Origin: Neolewinella maritima
GTDB taxonomy: Bacteria; Bacteroidota; Bacteroidia; Chitinophagales; Saprospiraceae
Reading direction: 5' to 3'
DNA length: 64,000 nt
Assembly: GCF_923081025.1 (NCBI RefSeq)
Contig: NZ_CAKLPZ010000001.1
Coordinates: 806,001 to 870,000 of the forward strand
Under the pieces are notes generated by a model. It had not been told where the DNA came from. It did not search any database and saw only the letters and a program-made list of their open reading frames with translations. Below, piece after piece: positions 51,996 to 58,890 of this stretch (positions are counted from its first letter, which is position 1; the number at the start of each line of letters is the position of its first letter). A program made the position numbers and the translations under genes.

Positions 51996-52262
51996 GATCG
52001 CCTTTGGCGGTTAGACGCCTTTGGCTGGTTGGACGGCTTCGCCTGTTAGACGCCTTCGGCTGGTTAGATCGCCTGTCGGCTGGTTAGACGCCTTCGGCTG
52101 GTTAGACGCCTTCGGCTGGTTAGATCGCCTGTCGGCTCGTTAGACCCTTCGGGCTTAGACCGCTTCGCGGGTAGAGGGTCTAACCCGCGAAGCGGTCTAC
52201 CTGCTGAAAGCAGTCTAACGAGCGAAGCGATCTAACGAGCGAAGCGATCTAATCAAGCGAAG
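51996..52262. repeat. Tandem and inverted word repeats ending in a perfect hairpin
   Basis: About seven copies of an approximately 19-base unit close to GTTAGACGCCTTCGGCTG (variants have GATCGCCTGTCGGC) run from 51996 to about 52140. The unit itself holds the small hairpin GCC-TTC-GGC. A perfect inverted repeat follows: AGACCGCTTCGCGGGT (52157-52172) and ACCCGCGAAGCGGTCT (52183-52198). The right part repeats TAACGAGCGAAGCGATC in the opposite sense. The block lies between the response-regulator stop and the nucleotidyltransferase start. It is not a CRISPR array because there are no unique spacers. Confidence 0.8.
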
Positions 52263-52266
52263 CGCC

Positions 52267-52908
52267 CTAAATCTCCCCCTTAAGCTTCTTATGCACCACT
52301 TCCATCTTGGAGTTCACCTGCAGCTTGCGGTAGATGTTCTTGATGTGGTCGCGGACGGTCTCGATGCTGATGTCGAGGCGCTCGCCGATCTCGCGGTAGC
52401 TGAGGTTGTCGACCAGGCCCTGGACGATCTCGAGCTGGCGGGCGGTAAGCTGGTCGGCGGAGGAAACGCTGCTCTTCTTGCGCTGCTGATTGTGGAAAGC
52501 GACGACCTGGCGGGCGATGGAGGGGCTCATGTAGCTGCCGCCGCGGTTGACGGTGTGCACGGCGTCGCGAATGATGGTGGGGTTCACGCGGCGCTTGGAG
52601 ATGTAGCCTACGGCACCGGACTGGAGGGCGCGGAAGATGTTGTCGCTCTCGTCGCTGTTGGTGAGCATGATGATGTCCATCTCGGGCCAGCGCTTGAGCA
52701 GGTGGGGGATGCCGGAAATACCATTCATGCCGGGGAGCATGATGTCGAGCAGTAGCGTGTTGAGCGGACTGCTGGCCGGTACGCGGCTCAGAAAGTCTTC
52801 GACGCTGGTGGCGGCGTGCACGACCTTGACGTCGCGGTTGCCGTCAAAGCATTCTTCGACACTGGCGAGCATGATGGGCTCGTCTTCGATAATTCCAAGG
52901 TGGATCAT
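52267..52908 (-). CDS. LuxR/NarL-type response regulator
   Basis: A 213-residue regulator. The N-terminal receiver domain (MIHLGIIEDEPIMLASVEEC) has the acidic pair ED, the phosphorylated Asp in TLLLDIMLPGMNG and the Lys in YISKRR. The C-terminal LuxR helix-turn-helix is at about 145-205 (LTARQLEIVQGLVDNLSYRE, then SIETVRDHIKNIYRKLQVNS). No sensor kinase is next to it. The start chosen is the ATG at 52908. A TTG at 52926 would give a short extension that overlaps the HemJ gene. It lies seven bases behind HemJ and is probably in the same transcript. Confidence 0.93.
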   Translation of the reverse strand: MIHLGIIEDEPIMLASVEECFDGNRDVKVVHAATSVEDFLSRVPASSPLNTLLLDIMLPGMNGISGIPHLLKRWPEMDIIMLTNSDESDNIFRALQSGAVGYISKRRVNPTIIRDAVHTVNRGGSYMSPSIARQVVAFHNQQRKKSSVSSADQLTARQLEIVQGLVDNLSYREIGERLDISIETVRDHIKNIYRKLQVNSKMEVVHKKLKGEI

Positions 52909-52915
52909 AGCTAGG

Positions 52916-53509
52916 TTATTTTTCAAGGCGGATAGACTCGGCGCGGCGGTTGCGGTAGGCCACGGCGCCCCGGTAGATGAGCAGGCAGAACAGCAGGACC
53001 CCGATACCGAGGTAAAGATAACTGAGCTGCCCTACTTTTCCGTATACCGCCGTGAAGGCGATGGCCACCAGGAAAAAGGTGGGCACCTCGTTCCAGAGCC
53101 GCAGCTGCCAGGCCGACAACGGACGCTCACCGGCCTGCATGGGCAGCATGATTCGGTACTTGGTGTACAGCTGGTACACTACCATGGATACCACGAAGGT
53201 GAGCTTGACCGCCAGCCAGCCTGGGGTACCACTGACGAAGTAGGCCGGATTGGCCGCCACCATGATCAGCCCGCCCGTCCAGGTGATCATCATGGCCGGC
53301 GTGGTGATCACCTTGTATACCCGGCCCTCCATGCCGCTGTATTCTTCCCGCAGGATCTGGGCACGCAGGGGACTGTCGGGCAGACCGGCCTCGGCCACCA
53401 CATCGGTCTCGGCGTGGTTGACCAGCAGCCGCCCGAGGAAGAACAGCCCGGCGAACCAGCTGATAAAGCCGATCACGTGCAGCGCCTTGGCAAAGAGGAT
53501 AATATCCAT
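52916..53509 (-). CDS. hemJ: HemJ-type protoporphyrinogen oxidase (UPF0093/CopD family)
   Basis: A 197-residue membrane protein with about five helices. Conserved residues are in MDIILFAKALHVIGFISWFA (His of HVIGF), GRLLVNHAE and WLAVKLTFVVSMVVYQLY, where the His and Lys residues bind heme and act in oxidation of protoporphyrinogen IX to protoporphyrin IX. The ATG at 53509 starts with the first helix. A longer frame to 53533 adds MVATYLHP before it and is unlikely. The gene is followed by the response regulator. Confidence 0.75.
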   Translation of the reverse strand: MDIILFAKALHVIGFISWFAGLFFLGRLLVNHAETDVVAEAGLPDSPLRAQILREEYSGMEGRVYKVITTPAMMITWTGGLIMVAANPAYFVSGTPGWLAVKLTFVVSMVVYQLYTKYRIMLPMQAGERPLSAWQLRLWNEVPTFFLVAIAFTAVYGKVGQLSYLYLGIGVLLFCLLIYRGAVAYRNRRAESIRLEK

Positions 53510-53927
53510 GGGGTGAAGGTAGGTGGCCACCACCTGGGAGGCCTCACGCCGCCGTCAAATTAGCGGCTTGCAAATTGTCATTAAAAAACACACACCCGTC
53601 GAACATCGGTAAACCAGGGTGGGTTTTGGCCTAGAATCAGTTGGTCGGTTTGCGTCTGTAAAGGACACGGCACCGGCGGCCCCGCCCCGTCCATTTATGG
53701 TACGCGGTGGAACATACTGGTCATGAATTAGACCCCTTAACGGTATACTATATTGTCGCGTTGACAAGTTCAACGAGTACCTCATGTAACCGACCTATCC
53801 CCCTTGACGTATGAAACTTGATATTCTGTGTGGTAAACTATTCGTGGTACTCCTACTGATCGTTTTACTATTCGCCTAATGCGGTACCGGTGCGCCCCCT
53901 ACCTTCGCCACCGGAAAACCGCCGCCT
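53510..53927. other. Intergenic stretch with a short hydrophobic frame
   Basis: About 420 bases between HemJ (minus) and GT2 (plus), which must carry both promoters. It contains the 19-base word GCACCGGCGGCCCCGCCCC (53670-53688), which also occurs at 17898-17916. A 22-codon frame at 53811-53879 is listed separately. The rest shows no gene. Confidence 0.55.
53811..53879 (+). CDS. Possible 22-residue hydrophobic small protein
   Basis: An ATG-to-TAA frame encodes MKLDILCGKLFVVLLLIVLL-F-A, a single membrane-like helix with a positively charged start. No clear ribosome-binding site precedes it. It lies 48 bases before the GT2 gene on the same strand. The composition is what a small membrane peptide would look like, but a chance frame of this length is common, so the call is weak. 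Confidence 0.25.
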   Translation: MKLDILCGKLFVVLLLIVLLFA

Positions 53928-54647
53928 ATGTCTTCGCCTCCGACGCTATCCATCGTCATCCCGGCCTTTAATGAAGGCCGTACCATCCACCGTATCCTCG
54001 ACCGGGTACGTGAGGTAGCGCTGATCGGCGGACTCACCAAGCAAGTGATCGTAGTTGACGATGCCTCTACCGACGACACCGAGGCCGCCGTGCGCCGCTA
54101 CCAGGACGCCCATCCCACCTTCGACATACAGTATCATCACCACCGCGTCAACCGCGGGAAGGGTGCTGCACTGCACACCGGCATCGCCCGCGCCACGGGC
54201 GACTACCTCATCATCCAGGATGCCGACCTCGAGTACGACCCCCGCGAATACAACGACCTGCTGCCCCCCCTACTGGATGGCGTAGCGGATGTCGTCTACG
54301 GCAGTCGCTTCCAGGGCAGCAAGCCCCACCGTATCCTGTTCTTCTGGCACACGATCGGCAACAAGTTCCTGACCACCCTCAGCAACGTATTCAACAACCT
54401 GAACCTCACGGACATGGAGACCTGCTACAAGCTCTTCCGCACCGAGCTGGTCCAGTCGCTCTACCTAGAGGAAGAACGCTTCGGCTTCGAACCGGAAGTC
54501 ACCGCCAAGGTGGCCCGTATCCCCGGCGTGCGCATCTACGAAGTGGGCATCAGCTACTACGGCCGCACCTACGCCGACGGCAAGAAGATCGGCTGGCGGG
54601 ATGGGGTGCGGGCTATTTACTGTATTGTTAAGTATGGGATTAAATAG
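53928..54647 (+). CDS. Glycosyltransferase family 2 (DPM1-like)
   Basis: A 239-residue GT-A enzyme that transfers a sugar from a nucleotide donor, probably to a lipid carrier. It starts PTLSIVIPAFNEGRTIHRIL, then VIVVDDASTDDTEAAV, DYLIIQDADLEYDP (the DxD-type metal site) and YGSRFQGSKPHR. The last part YYGRTYADGKKIGWRDGVRA is typical of dolichyl-phosphate mannose synthase-like GT2. No membrane helix is present. It converges on the M16 gene and is followed by the palindrome at 54648-54693. Confidence 0.93.
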   Translation: MSSPPTLSIVIPAFNEGRTIHRILDRVREVALIGGLTKQVIVVDDASTDDTEAAVRRYQDAHPTFDIQYHHHRVNRGKGAALHTGIARATGDYLIIQDADLEYDPREYNDLLPPLLDGVADVVYGSRFQGSKPHRILFFWHTIGNKFLTTLSNVFNNLNLTDMETCYKLFRTELVQSLYLEEERFGFEPEVTAKVARIPGVRIYEVGISYYGRTYADGKKIGWRDGVRAIYCIVKYGIK

Positions 54648-54693
54648 CTAGACCGCTGCGCGGGTAGTACATCTACCCGCGACAGCGGTCTAG
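54648..54693. repeat. Hairpin of the TAGACCGCT word family
   Basis: CTAGACCGCTGCGCGGGTAG (54648-54667) pairs with CTACCCGCGACAGCGGTCTA (about 54673-54692) around a TACAT loop. The core word is a near copy of AGACCGCTTCGCGGGT at 52157. It starts one base after the GT2 stop and lies between convergent genes, where it may act as a bidirectional terminator although it lacks a T-tract. Confidence 0.7.
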
Positions 54694-54729
54694 CAGCGTT
54701 AGCGATCTAAAAGCCGAAGGCTCCCTAAC

Positions 54730-56877
54730 CTACTCCATCTCAAACAGCGACTCGTCCAGCTCCGTGTTTACCGTCACTTCGGTGACCTGCATCTCGAGGG
54801 GGATGGGCATCATGCCTTCGACCTTGAGGGTGCGGGGGAAGAGGATGCCACCGGCCTCAGCGTAGTCGCTGTAGCTCTGCGTGATGGTCTGCGGGCCCTG
54901 GGTGCGGACCGACTGTAGCTTCAACATATCGTCTGCGCCGTAGTACTCGCGGCTGGTGCTGCCATTCTTGGTGATGGCCAGTACGATGGCTTTGGTGCCG
55001 TTGACCATTTCGCTGCCTTCTACCGTGATGCTGTCGAGCATAGTGAGGTAGGTGGCTTCGGGGAACAGGGCGGCTTCGTCCTTCATGGCGGCGATGGCCT
55101 CGTCGGGGAGGGGGACGCTCTGTCCCTGCTGCTTGACCATGCCCTTGCCGTTGGCGTAGCGCTGGTCGGCCAGTAATATACCCATCATGCTGGTCTGACT
55201 GCTCATGCGGGCATCGTTGGTCTTGATCATGGTCTGGTTGATGGTCTGTCCCTGGATGCTGCCTTCCATGGTCATGGAGACGTTCTCCAGTGCCATGGCG
55301 GCCTCCTTGCCACCGATGGCCTCGAAGTAGCCGTTGAGGACCTGCTCGGGCGTCACGTCGGTGGGGGCGTCCATATCGCTCATGTCTACGGGCTGGCCGT
55401 TGACGTCGTAGTAGTCGACCGTGCCGCTGCTGGCAAACTGTGCGAGCTTTTCGGCTACGGACTTTTCACCGACCACGATGATGTGGGCGTTCTTGGGGTC
55501 GATCAGTTCGTTGGCTACTTCGCTTACGTCGTTGATGCTGCTGTTCTGCACCACCTTGAGGTACTCGGGGTAAAAGTCGCGGTCGAGGTCGTAGCGCACC
55601 GTATTCAGGGCGAAACTGGCGATGCGCTGTGGGCTCTCCAGGGCGCGACCGAAGTTACCGGCCGTCTGCATCTTGGCCAGGGTCAGCTCGTTTTCCGTGA
55701 TGGGCTCGTTGGCGATGCGGTCCAGTTCGTACATGAACTGTACGATGGCCGAGTCGGTCACTTCGTTGCGCACGTTAGCGTTGGCCCGGAAGTTGCCGAT
55801 GTTGGGATTCTCCGACGTACTGGCGTAGGCGCCGTAGGTATAGCCCTTGTCTTCGCGCAGGTTGGCGAACAGGCGACCGTTGAAGCTGCTGCCGAGCACA
55901 ATGTCGAGCAGACCGGCGCGGATGGCCTCCTTCGTGCCGGGCTCCAGCTTGATGGGATCGGCAATGATCACGTTAGACTGTACGGAACCGGCGCGGGGCA
56001 CGAAGGCTACTTTGATGCCTTCGGGCCGCTGCGGGGTATCGAATTCCGGTACCATGACCTCCTTTTCTTCCCAGCTGCTGAAGTTGGCTTCGGCTAGCGT
56101 ACGGGCTTCTTCGGGGGTCAGGTCACCCACCATGACGAGGTAGCTACGGTTGGGTACGAAGTAGGTATCGTAGACTGCCTTCACGGCAGCCAGGTCGATA
56201 TTCTCCAGCGTCTCCTCGGTCATCAACTCACCGTAGGGGTGGTCGCTGCCGTACACCATGGTCTGCCGCACGCGGTCGGCGATGGCATCCGGCGTAGTGA
56301 GCTGCTGGGCCAGTCCGGCCTTCGTATCCTCCTTGACCTTGTTGAACTCGGCTTCGGGAAACTGCGCGTCCAGGACGATAGCTGCCATCATCTTCAGCAC
56401 CTGCTCCTTGTACTTACTGATCGTGGAGGCGTACGCTCCGGACCCACTGGTACTGATGTTGGCGCCGATGAAGTCGATGGCCTCGTCCAGCTCCTCCTTA
56501 GTCATTTCGGAGGTTCCGCGCCGCAGCATGCTACCGAGCATTTCCTGCGCACCGGCGGTCGCGCCCTCCATATGCAGGGGCACGTCCACGAAGAGCTGGT
56601 AGCTCACACGGGGCAGTTTGTGGTTTTCCACTAATACGACCTTCAGGCCATTGTCGAGCTCAAAGTCTTCAAAATCACCCAGCTGGATCTCGGGTGCGGG
56701 ACCGGGTTCGGGGGCCGTCATCCGGAACTCGGCGTTTACCGGCGGAGTGGTATCCCGGGCGGCGGGTGCCGTCTGGGGCGGGGCCGCAGGTGCGAAGTAC
56801 GTAGTGGAAGCGGTGAGACTGCCGGCCGTAGTCACGAGCAGTATAAGTACCGCATAGCGGTATATAGAATAAAACAT
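54730..56877 (-). CDS. M16 peptidase-like partner subunit with C-terminal LolA-like domain
   Basis: A 715-residue exported protein (signal MFYSIYRYAVLILLVTTAGS). The two M16 half-domains run from about 55 to 500: DFELDNGLKVVLVENHKLPR, then GAQEMLGSMLRRGT in place of HxxEH, and LREDKGYTYGAYAS with the R/Y loop. It is therefore the non-catalytic subunit. A C-terminal extension of about 200 residues (VLNGYFEAIGGKEAAMAL, then YYGADDMLKLQSVRTQGPQ) resembles LolA-type lipoprotein-carrier folds. The partner gene upstream (56913-58247) has the intact zinc motif, 35 bases away, and the two should form an active/inactive heterodimer in the periplasm. Confidence 0.9.
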   Translation of the reverse strand: MFYSIYRYAVLILLVTTAGSLTASTTYFAPAAPPQTAPAARDTTPPVNAEFRMTAPEPGPAPEIQLGDFEDFELDNGLKVVLVENHKLPRVSYQLFVDVPLHMEGATAGAQEMLGSMLRRGTSEMTKEELDEAIDFIGANISTSGSGAYASTISKYKEQVLKMMAAIVLDAQFPEAEFNKVKEDTKAGLAQQLTTPDAIADRVRQTMVYGSDHPYGELMTEETLENIDLAAVKAVYDTYFVPNRSYLVMVGDLTPEEARTLAEANFSSWEEKEVMVPEFDTPQRPEGIKVAFVPRAGSVQSNVIIADPIKLEPGTKEAIRAGLLDIVLGSSFNGRLFANLREDKGYTYGAYASTSENPNIGNFRANANVRNEVTDSAIVQFMYELDRIANEPITENELTLAKMQTAGNFGRALESPQRIASFALNTVRYDLDRDFYPEYLKVVQNSSINDVSEVANELIDPKNAHIIVVGEKSVAEKLAQFASSGTVDYYDVNGQPVDMSDMDAPTDVTPEQVLNGYFEAIGGKEAAMALENVSMTMEGSIQGQTINQTMIKTNDARMSSQTSMMGILLADQRYANGKGMVKQQGQSVPLPDEAIAAMKDEAALFPEATYLTMLDSITVEGSEMVNGTKAIVLAITKNGSTSREYYGADDMLKLQSVRTQGPQTITQSYSDYAEAGGILFPRTLKVEGMMPIPLEMQVTEVTVNTELDESLFEME

Positions 56878-56912
56878 AGTATTAACCTTTTAGCGTGGAG
56901 GGGAGGGGAGTA

Positions 56913-58247
56913 CTAGCGGCTGCTGGGCTGGGGGAGCCAGTACAGGACCACCCGGTTGTCAGGGGTATAGTACTTCTGGGCTACGCGACGGATGTCTTCC
57001 TTGGTGACGTCCAGGTAGCGCTGCGTTTCGGTATTGATGAGGTCGGCGTCGCCGAGGAACATCTCGTTATTGGCCAGGCTCTCGGCGATACCGGCTACGC
57101 TGCCGTAGCTGGAGATGGCCTGCACTTCGATCTGGTTGCGCAGCTTTTCGAACTCGCGGTCAGTGATGAGCTCGGTCTGTATGCGGTCTACCTGCTCGTC
57201 GAACGCGCTTTCCACGGCCTTCAGGTCGGTGGTGCCAGGCCGGGTGATGGCAAAGGCGATGGCTACGCCGGGATCCTGGCTACTGGCGGGGAAGCTACCT
57301 ACCTGTACGGCCAGTTCTTTTTCGTCGACCAAGGCCTTATTGAGGCGACTGCTCTGTCCCTGGCTCAGCACCTGGTTCATCATGCTGATGCCGTAGTAGT
57401 CGGGATGCGAACGGGCCACGGTGCGGTAGCCCATGATGAGGGCGGGCAGGGGGACGTTGTCGTACACCGTATCGCGTACTTCTCCACCCAGGGGGGCTTC
57501 CTCTACCGCTACACGGGGAGGCTCGGGACCGGTAGGAATGTCGCCGAAATACTTCTCGACCAGTGCCTTGGTCTCTTCGAGGTCCAGGTCACCGGCAATA
57601 CTCAGGATAGCATTATTGGGGACGTAGAACGTCTTGTAAAAATTGACGTAGTCGGCTTCTTCCGCGCTATCCAGGTCCTCCATGTAGCCGATGGTGGGGT
57701 TCTTGTAGGGGTGCTCCTTGTAGGCCCGGCTGTAGAGCTCGGGGAGGACGCGGCCGTAGGGCTGGTTATCCATCCGCTCGCGACGCTCCTCCTTGACGAC
57801 CTGCCGCTGGGTTTCTACGCCTACGGATTCCACCTTGGCGTGGAGTAGCCGCTCGCTTTCGATCCACAGACCGAGGGCAAGCTGGTTGCTGGGCAGGATC
57901 TCGTAGTAGTAGGTGCGGTCCGGGCTGGTGTTGGCGTTCATCATGCCGCCGGCCGACTGGATGTAGTCGTCGATTTCTCCGCGCTCCAGGTTCTCACTGC
58001 CCTCGAAGAGGAGGTGCTCGAAGAAGTGGGCGAAGCCGCTGCGGCCGGGAAAGTCGTCCTTGCTGCCTACCTCGTACATGATGGATACGGCAACGATGGG
58101 GGTAGAATTATCCTGGTGCAGGATGACCTTCAGGCCATTGTCCAGGGTATATTCTTCAAAATCGATCTGGGTGGTTTGAGCTACTGCCGTAGCCGAAAGG
58201 CTAAACAAAAGAAGCGGCATAAGGAGCCGCCGGGTAAAGGTGAACAT
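56913..58247 (-). CDS. M16 zinc metallopeptidase, catalytic subunit
   Basis: A 444-residue secreted peptidase with a signal peptide (MFTFTRRLLMPLLLFSLSAT-A-V-A-Q). The inverted zinc motif HxxEH is present: RSGFAHFFEHLLFEGSENLE, His-Phe-Phe-Glu-His, near residue 80. KEERRERMDNQPYG carries the downstream Glu region. The ATG at 58247 was chosen because it precedes the signal peptide; a longer frame to 58280 adds a polar stretch. It is followed by the inactive partner gene. Substrates are probably oligopeptides in the periplasm. Confidence 0.93.
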   Translation of the reverse strand: MFTFTRRLLMPLLLFSLSATAVAQTTQIDFEEYTLDNGLKVILHQDNSTPIVAVSIMYEVGSKDDFPGRSGFAHFFEHLLFEGSENLERGEIDDYIQSAGGMMNANTSPDRTYYYEILPSNQLALGLWIESERLLHAKVESVGVETQRQVVKEERRERMDNQPYGRVLPELYSRAYKEHPYKNPTIGYMEDLDSAEEADYVNFYKTFYVPNNAILSIAGDLDLEETKALVEKYFGDIPTGPEPPRVAVEEAPLGGEVRDTVYDNVPLPALIMGYRTVARSHPDYYGISMMNQVLSQGQSSRLNKALVDEKELAVQVGSFPASSQDPGVAIAFAITRPGTTDLKAVESAFDEQVDRIQTELITDREFEKLRNQIEVQAISSYGSVAGIAESLANNEMFLGDADLINTETQRYLDVTKEDIRRVAQKYYTPDNRVVLYWLPQPSSR

Positions 58248-58316
58248 AGTGTGTGTTTTCCGGTGAAACAGAAAAGTCACTCCTACGTTTGCTAAAGAAC
58301 TGTTAATTACGACGGC

Positions 58317-58727
58317 TTAGAACGCGCTGACGTCCTTGCGCCTGCGCTCCAGCTCCTGCTGGATGATGCAGCGCAGCCGTTTTCCGCGGTCGTGGCAGCT
58401 GAAGCGACCGCGGACGTAAGCGGTGGCTCCGATCAGTACTACGGCCAGGAACACCAGGGCGGCCAGGGTGCCGTAGACGACGGGGTGCCAGCCGAGCAGT
58501 CCGGCGGCGCAGGCCGTGAAGAGCATGGCAGGAATACAGACGCCGAGGCGGAAGATCGTGCGCCGCAGTTCGCGCAGTCGCATACTTTCCAGTCGCAGCC
58601 GGCGCAGCAGATGGTGGAGCTCATGGGTCGCATAGGAGCTGGCACCGCCCGTGAGGATGAGCAGAAAGTCATCGTTACCCGCCCGTTCCAGGCGGTTGAT
58701 CTGTCGGTTCCAAAAACGGTTAGCCAT
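58317..58727 (-). CDS. Unknown protein with two membrane helices
   Basis: A 136-residue protein with a basic N-terminus (MANRFWNRQINRLERAGNDD) and two hydrophobic segments at about 60-78 and 82-103 (AMLFTACAAGLLGW, then VVYGTLAALVFLAVVLIGAT). The basic C-terminus has CHDRGKRLRCIIQQELERRR. I do not recognise the family. It stands alone between the M16 pair and recQ, on the opposite strand to recQ. Confidence 0.65.
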   Translation of the reverse strand: MANRFWNRQINRLERAGNDDFLLILTGGASSYATHELHHLLRRLRLESMRLRELRRTIFRLGVCIPAMLFTACAAGLLGWHPVVYGTLAALVFLAVVLIGATAYVRGRFSCHDRGKRLRCIIQQELERRRKDVSAF

Positions 58728-58890
58728 CGTAGGGCTAAAATTAGGGAACCCCGGGCGAGTGGCAAAGGGACGGGGAAAAAGATTATCGTTGGCGGGGCGA
58801 TAAAACTAATGGTATAAATTCTTCAAACACGCTTGTAGTTCCTAAAACAATTTGTAATATTTGCCAACCCCCACCACTTAAGTGAAACGA

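Noticed and set aside
51996-52262. CRISPR array
   Set aside because: Units are adjacent or overlapping without unique spacers of constant length, and no cas gene is near.
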